A DNA stretch of 64,000 bases from Amycolatopsis coloradensis (GTDB lineage Bacteria > Actinomycetota > Actinomycetes > Mycobacteriales > Pseudonocardiaceae). Location: NCBI RefSeq assembly GCF_001953865.1, contig NZ_MQUQ01000027.1:18436-82435 (forward strand). The letters are read 5' to 3'. Made by a program: the position numbers and the translations under genes. Under the pieces are notes generated by a model. It had not been told where the DNA came from, did not search any database, and was given only the letters and a program-made list of their open reading frames with translations. Positions 46,291-54,815 of this stretch are shown here, in pieces; position 1 is the stretch's first letter, and each line of letters starts with the position of its first letter.

Positions 46291-47048
46291 AGCAGCTCCT
46301 CCTCCCCGACACCGCGCTCGCCGACGAGCCGGACGAAGGCGTCCTCGAGCGTCGCCTCCCCACGCACCTCGGAAAGCGGGCCGCTCGCCACGACGCGGCC
46401 GTCCGCGATGACGGCCACCCGGTCGCACAGGTTCTCGACCAGCGACATCACATGCGACGAGATGACCACCGAACCGCCCGCCGCGACGAACCGCAGCAGC
46501 ATCGCCCGCAGGACCCGCGCCGAAACCGGGTCGACGGCCTCGAAGGGTTCGTCGAGTACGAGCACTTTGGGCGCGTGCAGCAACGCCGTGGCCAGGCCGA
46601 TCTTCTTGCGCATCCCGGTCGAATACTCGATCACGAGCAGCCCGCGTTCCTCGGCGTCGTCCAGTTCGAGGATCCGCATCAGTTCGGTCGCCCGTGACCG
46701 CACGACCGCCGCGTCCATCCCTCGCAGCAGTGCCCAGTACGTGAGCAGTTCGCCACCGGTCAACCGCTCAGGCAGGGCGAGCCCGTCCGGCAGTACCCCG
46801 AGCATGGTCTTGGCCTCGGCCGGTGCGGACCAGACGTCGACGCCGTGGACGACGGCGGTCCCGGAGTCCGGCCGAAGCAGCCCGACGGTCATCGCGAGCG
46901 AGGTGGTCTTGCCCGCGCCGTTCGGACCGACGAGCCCGGTGAGAGAGCCCGCCGGCACGGTGAGGCTCACGTGGTCGGCGGCGGCTTTCCCGGAGTACGT
47001 CTTCGTCAGCCCGTCGAGCCGCAGCGCGGGCGCCGTTTCGGTCAGCAT
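46275..47048 (-). CDS. ABC transporter ATP-binding protein
   Basis: 257 residues. Walker A is GPNGAGKTT, the signature is YSTGMRKK (a usual variant of LSGGQ in ABC-2 systems), Walker B is VLVLDEP and the switch His is in ISSHVM. ATG at 47048 fits the family start (MLTETAPALRLDGLTKTY); upstream codons read through the intergenic region. It is the first gene of the ATPase-permease operon, divergent from the histidine kinase with a 118-bp gap that must contain both promoters. Confidence 0.93.
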   Translation of the reverse strand: MLTETAPALRLDGLTKTYSGKAAADHVSLTVPAGSLTGLVGPNGAGKTTSLAMTVGLLRPDSGTAVVHGVDVWSAPAEAKTMLGVLPDGLALPERLTGGELLTYWALLRGMDAAVVRSRATELMRILELDDAEERGLLVIEYSTGMRKKIGLATALLHAPKVLVLDEPFEAVDPVSARVLRAMLLRFVAAGGSVVISSHVMSLVENLCDRVAVIADGRVVASGPLSEVRGEATLEDAFVRLVGERGVGEEELLWLAT

Positions 47049-47166
47049 GGACTCACGATGGCCGGTGCCCCCCACGCGGCGCTTCGGTCTCGGGGACAGG
47101 TCCTCTGGCCGGGTGGCCGCGAAGATCATGGCCACTTGTCCTGTCCGTCCTCCCTACACTGCGAGG

Positions 47167-48417
47167 ATGGCCGTGACGGTGGACCGGTGGATGCTGCCCC
47201 GCGAGCTCGCCCGCGCGGACGAGCCGGGTGAGCCCTCCGGCGCGCGCACGCCCCGGGACTGGGCCTCGGACATCACGATGTTCGCGATCGCGGCGCTCGC
47301 CTGGTGCCTCGAGTTCGAGTACTTCGTGCTCCCCGACGTTCTCGGCCTGCCCACCTGGGCGCGGGTCGCCGACGCGGTCGCGGGGGCCGCCGTCTGCCTG
47401 GCGATCTGGTGGCGACGACGGTTCCCGGTGGCGATCGGACTGCTCGCGGCGACGGCCGGGGCGGTGGCGAACACGGCGGCCGCGGCGATGATCCTCCTGC
47501 TCTTCTCGCTCGCGTTGCACCGTGGCTGGAAACCGGCGATCCCGATCACGGCGCTGGCGGTGCTGATCAGCGTCCCCTACATCCATGCGTTCTTCCCCGG
47601 GGCGGCAGATCAGCCGTTGCCCTGGCTGATCAGCCTGGGGCTGGGGGCCGCGCTCGTGGTGACGGCCGGGATCGGGGTCCGCGCCCGCCGTCAGGTCGTG
47701 CACGCGCTGCGGATGCGCGCGGAGGCCGAGCGGCGCGGGCACATCCGCGAACTCGAGGACAGTCGTCGCGCCGAACGCCAGCGCATCGCGCGCGAGATGC
47801 ACGACGTCCTCGCGCATCGGATCTCGCTGCTCGCGGTGCACGCGGGTGCCCTCGAGTACCGCACGGCGCAGGCGGAGTCCGGCGCTGCGCCGGAACCTTC
47901 GGCGGCGGAGGTCCGGGACGTGGTGGCGGTCGTGCGGTCCAACGCCCATCAGGCGCTGGACGAGTTGCGGGAAGTCCTCGACCTGCTCCGTCAGCAACCC
48001 GACGGCGAGGACGGACGTGACGCGCCACAGCCGACGGTCGACCGGTTGCCGATGCTCGTCAACGAAGCCCGCCTCAGCGGGCAACAGGTGCGTGCCAATC
48101 TCGCCGACGGGCTCGGAAACCTGCGGCCACAGGTGCAGCGCACGATCTACCGGATCGTCCAAGAAGGACTGACGAACGCCCGCAAACACGCTCCCGGCGC
48201 CACCGTCGACGTGCTGGTGAGCGGCCGCGTGGCGGGCGAGGTGCTGGTCGAGGTGGCCAACGCCGCACCGATCGGCGTCACTACGAGCGAGATCCCCGGC
48301 GCGGGAGCGGGCCTGATCGGCCTCGCCGAACGGGTCGCGCTGCACGGCGGGGAACTGACCAGAGAGATCGACGAAGGGGAGTTCCGCATGCGAGCCCGGA
48401 TACCGTGCGCGTCGTGA
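47167..48417 (+). CDS. NarL-type sensor histidine kinase
   Basis: 416 residues. Five or six helices form the N-terminal sensor, followed by a coiled linker and a HisKA_3 box (RIAREMHDVLAHRISLLAVH, with the phospho-accepting His) and an HATPase domain (VQEGLTNARKHAPGATVDV, GAGAGLIGLAERV). It overlaps the response regulator by 4 bp. A typical membrane stress or antibiotic sensor of the LiaS/DesK type; the ABC transporter divergent from it is the likely target. Confidence 0.93.
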   Translation: MAVTVDRWMLPRELARADEPGEPSGARTPRDWASDITMFAIAALAWCLEFEYFVLPDVLGLPTWARVADAVAGAAVCLAIWWRRRFPVAIGLLAATAGAVANTAAAAMILLLFSLALHRGWKPAIPITALAVLISVPYIHAFFPGAADQPLPWLISLGLGAALVVTAGIGVRARRQVVHALRMRAEAERRGHIRELEDSRRAERQRIAREMHDVLAHRISLLAVHAGALEYRTAQAESGAAPEPSAAEVRDVVAVVRSNAHQALDELREVLDLLRQQPDGEDGRDAPQPTVDRLPMLVNEARLSGQQVRANLADGLGNLRPQVQRTIYRIVQEGLTNARKHAPGATVDVLVSGRVAGEVLVEVANAAPIGVTTSEIPGAGAGLIGLAERVALHGGELTREIDEGEFRMRARIPCAS

Positions 48418-49064
48418 TCAAGGTGCTCGTGGTCGACGACGACCCTCTCGTGCGCAGCGGCCTGAAACTCATGCTCGGCGGTGCGGCGGATGTCGAAGTC
48501 ACCGGCGAGGCGGCGGACGGCGCCGACGTGGCGGACACCGTCACCCGGCTGCGCCCGGACGTCGTCCTGATGGACGTGCGGATGCCGGTGCTCGACGGGA
48601 TCGCCGCCACCGCGGCGCTCGGCCGCCGCACGGGGGAGCCCGCACCCGCCGTGGTCATGCTGACGACGTTCGACGCCGACGAGACCGTGCTCGCCGCGCT
48701 GCGTGCCGGCGCGGCGGGATTTCTGCTCAAACACACGCCACCGGAGCAGATCGTCGACGCGGTCCGGCGTGCGGCGGCGGGCGAACCGGTGCTGTCGCCG
48801 GACGTCACGCGGAGCGTGATCGCGATGGCGGCGCGGAAAGGACCGGACGCCGGTTCCGCGCGGGCCCGAATGGACCTGTTGTCCGAACGGGAACGGGAAG
48901 TCGCGCGCGCCGTCGCCGAGGGCTTGAGCAATGTGGAGATCGCCGAGCGACTCCATCTTTCCCGGTCCAGCATCAAGGCGACGATCTCCAGCGCGCTGAC
49001 CCGGCTCGGCCTCGCCAACCGGATCCAGCTGGCGATCATCGCCCACGAGGCAGGCCACTCTTGA
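48414..49064 (+). CDS. NarL/LuxR-type response regulator
   Basis: About 216 residues. Receiver domain with the acidic pair (VVDDDP), phospho-acceptor Asp in VVLMDVRMP and Lys in LLKHTP; C-terminal LuxR HTH (LSEREREVARAVAEGLSNVE, LHLSRSSIKATISSAL). I chose the GTG at 48414 because it overlaps the kinase stop (GTGA) and gives the normal start IKVLVVDD; a GTG at 48405 is in frame. It forms a cognate pair with the kinase. Confidence 0.93.
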   Translation: MIKVLVVDDDPLVRSGLKLMLGGAADVEVTGEAADGADVADTVTRLRPDVVLMDVRMPVLDGIAATAALGRRTGEPAPAVVMLTTFDADETVLAALRAGAAGFLLKHTPPEQIVDAVRRAAAGEPVLSPDVTRSVIAMAARKGPDAGSARARMDLLSEREREVARAVAEGLSNVEIAERLHLSRSSIKATISSALTRLGLANRIQLAIIAHEAGHS

Positions 49065-49249
49065 TCTCACCATGATGGAGGTGGATACCGAACGCCTGTT
49101 TCGAGGAGTGAACAGTGTCTTTGCTGTGAGCACAGGTGAAATGGTCACTGAGCAGTGGTCGCGCGGCCACGGTCGTTCCGTCGGTCCGGATCGTGTTCGC
49201 CACGGCGCACGCCCGCTGGCCGGTCTCGACGGTCAAGGCTTTCTCGAGC

Positions 49250-49474
49250 TCAGCCCCGCGGGTGGCGGGACTTCCGGGCGAGCTGGAGGAACCAGGCGGC
49301 TACCAAAGCAGTGATCAGTCCGAGCGCCAGGAAGAACCACCCGATTCCCTGGCCACTGGAGGCGAGGATGCTGATGCCCGCTACCACCATCATGACAGCC
49401 ATCAACGACGTTGTCGCCGCCCTCCACGTGAAGGGCGACCGGTTGTCGACGTCCTTGGACGTGTCGGCTTTCAT
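49250..49474 (-). CDS. Small two-helix membrane protein
   Basis: 74 residues: polar N-terminus (MKADTSKDVDNRSPFTW), two hydrophobic helices (LMAVMMVVAGISILA; WFFLALGLITALVAAWFL) and a basic tail. ATG with AGAGGG upstream. Function unknown; the gene is convergent with the response regulator. Confidence 0.6.
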   Translation of the reverse strand: MKADTSKDVDNRSPFTWRAATTSLMAVMMVVAGISILASSGQGIGWFFLALGLITALVAAWFLQLARKSRHPRG

Positions 49475-49639
49475 GGCCCTCTACTACCCGGGAAGGGCTT
49501 CCGATAATCCTGGGATGCGTTCACTCCACTTCGCCGAACCGCGGCCGACCCAGATCCGAATTCGCGCGGACTCGTCTCGCCCGGCAAAGCAATCCGGACC
49601 TCTGCTCCGCCCCTGACGTCGATCTTGTCAGGCGCGATC

Positions 49640-49837
49640 TGTTTTCCGCCTGTGGTGGCCAGTGCCGCCACCGCTATGGCGGTGGTGCCGCGCGAGCAGA
49701 TTTCCCAGGCGCTGCTGGACATCGTGGCGCTGACGGGCACCGCGGATGAGGGCGCCGATGCGGCGTGGCGGGCGGAGCTGGTCAAGCGCTATCCGACTGT
49801 GCGGCCGTTGCTGTGCACGGTGATCCAGCCGATAAAA
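49640..49837 (+). pseudogene. Tn3-family transposase remnant
   Basis: The frame reads QALLDIVALTGTADEGADAA, then WRAELVKRYPTVRPLLCTV. This matches an internal part of Tn3-family transposases of actinobacteria (D-x-AWRAELVxRYxTVRPFL). Sequence on both sides is unrelated, so only this piece of roughly 65 codons remains. It lies directly upstream of the unusual 49.9-54.2 kb cassette. Confidence 0.55.
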
Positions 49838-49863
49838 GGCCCTGTGACCCACTGGGGTGGGAC

Positions 49864-50634
49864 TCACCGTCCTTGTGCACACGGGAGGGGCGGACAGGCA
49901 TCCGTGAACAAGTTCGTCTCCAGCGCGTGCCAGCCATCGTCGGTGAGGTGGACGGCGCGTTGGCCTGGAATTTTCGTGAGCCAGCCGCGGTCCAGCATCG
50001 CGGTCAGCAGGCTCGCGCCGAGCGAACCCGCCAGGTGTTGGCGGCGCGCGCTCCAGTCGTAACAGGTGCGTACCGGCACGCTGCCGGCCGCGTGGGCGTC
50101 GGTGAGGCAGGCTCGAATGCCCACCTTGTTCAGGACCTGTGGCGCGTTGGGACCCCATATCCAGGTCTCCTCGACATCCCGCTCGTCGGGTGTGGGGACC
50201 TTGATGATGGCTTCCTGCCTGATGAGCGCGTCGCCGATCGCGATGGCGAGTTGGCCGGCCAGATGGTTGTAACAGATCCTGGCGAATCGCAGGGCACGGC
50301 CATGCCTGCTTTGCCGTAACGAGCGCACGGGATGGGACGGCGCCAAGCGGGCCAAGCTTTCCAACGCGCTCGCCACTTCCGCTCGGGCGATGCGGTAACA
50401 CCGGTAGCGGCTGCGTCGGATGACCATGATCAGCCCGGCGTCGAGGAGTTTGCGCAGGTGCGCGCTGGTGGCCTGCGCCGACAGCCCGGCTTCCGCGGCG
50501 AGCGCTGAGGCGATCATCTCCTGGCCGGACGCGAGTGCCAGCAGGATGCGGGCACGGGCCGGATCACCGAACAGTGCCGCGATGGCGGCGATGTCGACGT
50601 CACCCGTCGACTCATGGCTACCGATGGTGTCCAT
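49864..50634 (-). CDS. ArsR-like winged-helix regulator
   Basis: 256 residues. The N-terminal ArsR/SmtB-type HTH is clear: IAALFGDPARARILLALAS, then LSAQATSAHLRKLLDAGLI and a wing (IRRSRYRCYRI). No metal-binding ELCVCDL motif is present, so it probably senses a small molecule. The C-terminal half is longer than in minimal ArsR proteins (helix RFARICYNHLAGQLAIAIGD plus a second winged-like segment ending WHALETNLF), a layout seen in HTH proteins near DHA2 pumps. It is divergent from the DHA2 exporter with an inverted repeat between them. Confidence 0.88.
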   Translation of the reverse strand: MDTIGSHESTGDVDIAAIAALFGDPARARILLALASGQEMIASALAAEAGLSAQATSAHLRKLLDAGLIMVIRRSRYRCYRIARAEVASALESLARLAPSHPVRSLRQSRHGRALRFARICYNHLAGQLAIAIGDALIRQEAIIKVPTPDERDVEETWIWGPNAPQVLNKVGIRACLTDAHAAGSVPVRTCYDWSARRQHLAGSLGASLLTAMLDRGWLTKIPGQRAVHLTDDGWHALETNLFTDACPPLPCAQGR

Positions 50635-50654
50635 CACTTCATCATAACGTCATA

Positions 50655-50672
50655 CTTCCACCGGGCTGGAAG
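50655..50672. promoter_or_regulatory. Inverted repeat between ArsR-like gene and exporter
   Basis: CTTCCA, six bases, TGGAAG: a perfect 6-bp inverted repeat in the 61-bp divergent intergenic region, placed 12 bp before the proposed -10 box of the exporter. A probable operator for the ArsR-like protein. Confidence 0.5.
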
Positions 50673-50683
50673 CTTCACCGGGC

Positions 50684-50698
50684 CACTATGGGCCCGTG
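50684..50698 (+). promoter_or_regulatory. Putative leaderless promoter of the DHA2 exporter
   Basis: CACTAT (50684-50689) lies exactly six bases before the GTG start, the same arrangement as at the MarR gene (42752). There is no ribosome site, so the mRNA may begin at the start codon. Confidence 0.4.
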
Positions 50699-52099
50699 AC
50701 CTTCGCCTGGGAAGAGAGCCCAACCGGCAACGTGTCGGCTCACGCCGCGCCGGGTTCGGCATCGCCCAACACGGCGAGGCGGGGATGGGGCCTTGCCGGA
50801 ATCTGCGTTGGTTTCGCCTTGGTGATCCTGGACGCCAATGTGCTCAACGTGGCCGTTCCGACGCTGCGTGCACAACTGGGGGCAAGCACCAGCGAGCTGT
50901 TGTGGGTCGTGGACGCCTACACGCTCGCCTTCGCCGCACTGCTGCTCTCTACCGGGGTTCTCGGTGACCGCTGGGGCGCGCGACGCGGTTTTCAGGCGGG
51001 TCTTGTGGTGTTCACGATCGCGTCGATCGGGTGCGGGTTCGCTCCCGACATCGGCTGGCTGATCGCCGCTCGGGTCGGCCAGGGTGTCGGCGCCGCCCTG
51101 CTGGCCCCCACCTCGCTGGCGCTCATCCACAGCTTTTACCCGGACACCAGGGCCAGGGTGCGAGCGCTGGGCATGTGGGCGGCGATCTCGGGGGTCGCCT
51201 TCGCCGCCGGTCCCGTGGTCGGCGGCGGGCTGGTGCAGACCATCGGCTGGCGGAGCATATTCCTGGTCAACATTCCGTTCGGCATCCTCGCCCTGCTCCT
51301 GGTTTCGGTGTACCGGCGACCGGTGTCCGGGCGTCGGGTCGCGCTGGACCCGCTCGGCCAGGCGCTGGCTGTGCTCGCCCTGACCACGATCACGGCGGGC
51401 CTGATCGAAGCGGGCAGGATCGGTTGGGGGGCGGCGCCGGTGCTGGCCGCGTTCGGCGCCGGTGTCGTCTTCGCCGGGCTCTTCCTGCTTTGGGAACGCG
51501 GTCGACCGAAGCCCTTGATTCCCAGAGCCGTGCTCACCTCGCCACCCCTGCGTTCCGGTCTGCTCGCCGGCGCCGCGTTCAACTTCTCCATGTACGGCTC
51601 GCTTTTCGTCTACACGCTGGCCCTGCAAGGCGACCGGGGTTACGGACCGTTGCTGACCGGGCTCGCGTTCCTGCCGCTGACCCTGATGCACGCACCGGTG
51701 GCCACCTGGATCGCCGGTCCCTGGACGGCGAACCGAGGTGGCTGGCGGCCGCTGTTCGTTGGTCAACTGTGCACCATGGTCGGCTGCGTGGGGTTCGTGA
51801 TCGCGGGCGCGCTGCCCTATCCGGTCCTCGCGCTGGCCTTGCTGGTGTTCGGCGTCGGATCCGGCCTGATCACCACCTCCATGACCGCGCTCGTGTTGTC
51901 CAGTGCTCCGGACGGGAGTGTGGGGATCTCCTCGGGTCTGCTCAACGCCAGCAGGCAACTCGGCGGGGTACTTGGCATCGCGGCGCTGGGCTCGCTCACC
52001 GCGAACGACCTGCCCGGCAATATCCCTGTCGCCGAGATGGTCGCCACGCTGGTGATCGTGATCTCCGCCGCGGTGACCGCGCGCAGCGTCTTCTCTTAA
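50696..52099 (+). CDS. DHA2 (EmrB/QacA-type) MFS exporter
   Basis: 467 residues, about fourteen helices. Motif A is GDRWGARRGFQ, motif C near GPVVGGGLVQTIGWRSIF, and the first helix carries LDANVLNVAVPTL, all typical of DHA2 pumps. It heads a plus-strand operon with a flavoprotein (41 bp later) and a double PanD-like protein, and is controlled by the divergent ArsR-like regulator. It may export the product of those two enzymes or confer resistance to it. Confidence 0.92.
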   Translation: MTFAWEESPTGNVSAHAAPGSASPNTARRGWGLAGICVGFALVILDANVLNVAVPTLRAQLGASTSELLWVVDAYTLAFAALLLSTGVLGDRWGARRGFQAGLVVFTIASIGCGFAPDIGWLIAARVGQGVGAALLAPTSLALIHSFYPDTRARVRALGMWAAISGVAFAAGPVVGGGLVQTIGWRSIFLVNIPFGILALLLVSVYRRPVSGRRVALDPLGQALAVLALTTITAGLIEAGRIGWGAAPVLAAFGAGVVFAGLFLLWERGRPKPLIPRAVLTSPPLRSGLLAGAAFNFSMYGSLFVYTLALQGDRGYGPLLTGLAFLPLTLMHAPVATWIAGPWTANRGGWRPLFVGQLCTMVGCVGFVIAGALPYPVLALALLVFGVGSGLITTSMTALVLSSAPDGSVGISSGLLNASRQLGGVLGIAALGSLTANDLPGNIPVAEMVATLVIVISAAVTARSVFS

Positions 52100-52140
52100 C
52101 GCCCCGACGGCACGGAGCACGACGACACAAGGAGATACCA

Positions 52141-53331
52141 GTGCGTCAAAAGAAGGTCCCGGTGGCCATCATCGGCGCGGGACCGTATGGCCTCGCCCTG
52201 TCCCTCCAATGTCAACACCTCGGTATCGAGCACATTCTGTTCGGCCGCCTCATGTCGTTCTGGCGAGAGCACATGCCGGCCGGCATGTTTCTTCGTTCCC
52301 GGCCCGACTGGCACCTGGACCCTCAGGAGACCGACACACTGCAACGCTACGCGCAGGTCAACGGACTCAGTGCCGCCGAGCTGGATCCGATACCACTGAG
52401 ATGCTATCTCGACTACGCGGAATGGATCGCGCGACGCCGCCGGGTATCGGCCGACGAACGCGAGGTGACACGTCTGGACGCGGCGGGCGGACATTTCGCG
52501 TTGACCCTGTCCGACGGCGAGGTCGTCAACGTCGACCGGGTCGTGGTGACCACCGGGTTCGGTGCCGGCGCGCATGTTCCCCCGGAGTGGGCGGGGATGC
52601 TGCCTGACGGGCGGTTCGCCCACAGCCAGGACTTCACCGACCTGGCCGTCATCGACGGCCGTTCCTGCCTGATCGTGGGTGGTCGGCAGAGCGCGTTCGA
52701 GTCGGCGGCGCTCGCGGCCGAGCACGGCGCGACTGAAGTACACGTCGTACACCGCCACCCCACGCCGCGTTTCGCCACGGCGGACTGGTCCTGGGTCAAC
52801 CCGCTGCTGGACCGGTTCATCGACGACCCGTGCTGGTACCGCGACCTCGCCACCGACGAACAGGAGGAGATCACCCAACGCATGTGGCGCATCGGCCGAA
52901 GCCAATTGGAGCCCTGGCTCGCGCCGAGGATCGACCGGCCCGAGGTCAAGCTGTGGCCGAACAGCCAGATCACTTCCTGTCGGGAACGTCAGGACGGCAG
53001 ATTGCTGGCCGAGCTCGACACCGGCCGGTCGCTGGTGGTCGATCAGGTGGTGCTGGCCACCGGCTATCGGCCGGATCTGCGCAGACTCGAATTCCTCAAC
53101 CAGGGCACCGCTCTGGCGGGCGTCCGCCGGGGCGACGGACTCCCGACACTCGACGGACACTTCCAGTCCACCGTGCCAGGCCTCTATTTCACCAGCAAGT
53201 TCGCGGTCGCGGACTTCGGACACTTCTTCGACTTCACCGCAGCAGCGCGAGTGTCGGCCCTCATCATTGCCGGGCACATTCTCCTGGGGTATCCGGCGAG
53301 AAAAGACTCCGATTCTCACCAGGTTCCATAA
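52141..53331 (+). CDS. FAD/NAD(P)-binding monooxygenase-like flavoprotein
   Basis: 396 residues; GTG with AGGAGA 6-8 bp upstream. The N-terminal Rossmann motif is IIGAGPYGLAL (residues 10-20). A second nucleotide site is IVGGRQSAFESA (178-189), with Arg182 where GGGQSA usually has Gly, so NAD(P) binding may be altered. The ATGY motif (VLATGYRPDL) is present near residue 300. The segments SFWREHMPAGMFLRS and YLDYAEW follow the layout of class B flavin monooxygenases and lysine/ornithine N-hydroxylase relatives. It lies between an exporter and a PanD-like protein (20-bp gap), suggesting hydroxylation or dehydrogenation of a small amine or amino acid; this is inference. Confidence 0.85.
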   Translation: MRQKKVPVAIIGAGPYGLALSLQCQHLGIEHILFGRLMSFWREHMPAGMFLRSRPDWHLDPQETDTLQRYAQVNGLSAAELDPIPLRCYLDYAEWIARRRRVSADEREVTRLDAAGGHFALTLSDGEVVNVDRVVVTTGFGAGAHVPPEWAGMLPDGRFAHSQDFTDLAVIDGRSCLIVGGRQSAFESAALAAEHGATEVHVVHRHPTPRFATADWSWVNPLLDRFIDDPCWYRDLATDEQEEITQRMWRIGRSQLEPWLAPRIDRPEVKLWPNSQITSCRERQDGRLLAELDTGRSLVVDQVVLATGYRPDLRRLEFLNQGTALAGVRRGDGLPTLDGHFQSTVPGLYFTSKFAVADFGHFFDFTAAARVSALIIAGHILLGYPARKDSDSHQVP

Positions 53332-53351
53332 ACAGATAAGGAGCACTGCCG

Positions 53352-54176
53352 TTGTCTACGTCAAGCTACACGGTAAAGCGATCCTGCCTGCACAACATCC
53401 GGGTCACTTCTTCGGTCCGGGATTCCACAGCCGACATTCCCGAAGGAATCATTCTCCCTCCCGCGATGATGGCGATGATGGACTTCGCGCCGTATGAGCA
53501 GGTCGTCCTCACCAAGGTCGGCGGTGACAACTGGATGAACCGTATGTCCACCTTCATCCTGCCCGGCGACAACGAAGAGGTGGAGGTGCGCGGCTCGGTG
53601 GCGCACCTGCTCGAGGTCGGCGACGTCTGCTGTCTGATCGCACGGACCACGTTGAACCAGGAGCAGTACGAATCGCACATCGCGGGGCGATTCGAGCCCG
53701 CGCTGATCGACGCCCGTTTCTATCCGGAGACGGAAGTGCTCAACGACTACAGCAAGGCGAAGATCGTGCTGGAAAACCGCCACCAGCACCGCCAGGTCGA
53801 CTCCGTGTCTGATGATGTACTCGCCCGTCGCCTCGAACTGCCCCGCATACTGCTGTCGAACCTGCTGGCCGGACTGGAGATCCAGGAAGTCGAGCGGCGT
53901 GGTTGTATCGAGATGAGCGCCGAGCTACCCATTGACTACATGCGCCGTGCGGGCTTCTGTTCCAACCAGAGCATCCTCGTGTACAACGCCAGCCGAGGGG
54001 CCGCCTCAGCGGAAAGCTATGTCGTGCCGAGCTTGACCAAGAAGACGGTCGGCATATCCGGCGCGCTCTCCGCCGTCGCCGATGTGGGTGACCGCGTTTC
54101 CGAAGCCGCCTTCATCGGTACCACTGACCAACGAAAGCCGACCATCTGCAACCTCCTCAAGGAGCCGATCCTCTGA
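53352..54176 (+). CDS. Tandem double PanD (aspartate 1-decarboxylase)-like protein
   Basis: 274 residues; TTG start with AAGGAG 8 bp upstream. Each half resembles PanD, a double-psi beta-barrel normally about 130 residues long and used once per chain. Half 1 (8-130) has LHNIRVTSS, PYEQVVLTKV, GSVAHLLEVGDVCCLIARTT and ALIDARF. Half 2 (165-270) has RGCIEMSAELPI, QSILVYNA, VGISGALSAVADVGDRVSEA. PanD self-cleaves at Gly24-Ser25 to make its pyruvoyl cofactor. Half 1 has Glu31-Gly32 at this place; half 2 has Gly184-Cys185. Half 1 keeps equivalents of His11 and Arg54, and half 2 keeps Tyr58. Usual decarboxylase chemistry is therefore doubtful, but a composite site between halves is possible. Co-operonic with a flavoprotein and exporter. 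Confidence 0.7.
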   Translation: MSTSSYTVKRSCLHNIRVTSSVRDSTADIPEGIILPPAMMAMMDFAPYEQVVLTKVGGDNWMNRMSTFILPGDNEEVEVRGSVAHLLEVGDVCCLIARTTLNQEQYESHIAGRFEPALIDARFYPETEVLNDYSKAKIVLENRHQHRQVDSVSDDVLARRLELPRILLSNLLAGLEIQEVERRGCIEMSAELPIDYMRRAGFCSNQSILVYNASRGAASAESYVVPSLTKKTVGISGALSAVADVGDRVSEAAFIGTTDQRKPTICNLLKEPIL

Positions 54177-54815
54177 ACCCCTCGCCTCGGCTTTGGCGGA
54201 GATCCTCACCTTGTTTGGCGGAGTCGGGCTGCTGGAGTTCAGGCTATTGGAGTGATCCTGGGGTGTCGGGGGTTCGTACTCGATCGGTGTGGGCAGTCGA
54301 GTGCGGTGTGGCGTCGGCGGCGGTCGGGCCACTCGGTCCGCACTCGTCCCCGGAACGATTCGATCATGGCGGTCGCCGATCGAACCCGTCGACGGCAGAA
54401 GACCGGATTCCTTGGCGCGCCTGGTGAAGGTCCATGACGTGGGGTTGCCACACTGTTGAGGGCGGCATGAACATGCCCTGCGATCTGCCCTTGAAGGTGT
54501 GGGCCGGATGACCGCCGCGGTGCCGGCGCCTGGGGCGTCAGGCATCGGGGGAGTCGTTCCTCTGACCGCCGTTCGCCGCATTGGAGAGGCTGATGTGACC
54601 AGCGGCCGACGATCCGCCACACACGATTCCAGCCAGGGTCGCCGAACGACCCTGGCTGGAATCGGGTCAGCCTGGCCAATGATCCGGCCGAGAGCTTGAT
54701 CGGCCCAGGCCAGTACCGTCCCGCCGGAAACCTCGGCCGGTCGGGTCATGTCCGCGTGGTAGGCCCGCGCACCCGTGGTTCGGGCCTGCCGCGCCGAAAA
54801 CCGTGCTGGTAACTC
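54177..54815. other. Intergenic stretch between convergent operons
   Basis: No gene is supported. TTTGGCGGAG occurs twice, at about 54191 and 54211, as a short direct repeat. A very strong hairpin (54624-54664) is listed separately. Confidence 0.5.
54624..54664. terminator. 18-bp perfect hairpin, probable bidirectional terminator
   Basis: Two exactly complementary 18-base arms (54624-54641 and 54647-54664; left arm CGATTCCAGCCAGGGTCG) enclose a five-base CCGAA loop. It lies between the plus-strand PanD-like operon and the minus-strand DHA2 gene. There is no T tract, as is common for actinobacterial terminators. Confidence 0.75.

Noticed and set aside
45211..47166. Long upstream extension of the histidine kinase frame
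   Set aside because: It runs antisense through the ABC genes. The kinase has a normal start at 47167.
51031..52140. Upstream extension of the flavoprotein frame
   Set aside because: It overlaps the DHA2 exporter in another frame; the GTG at 52141 has a clear ribosome site.
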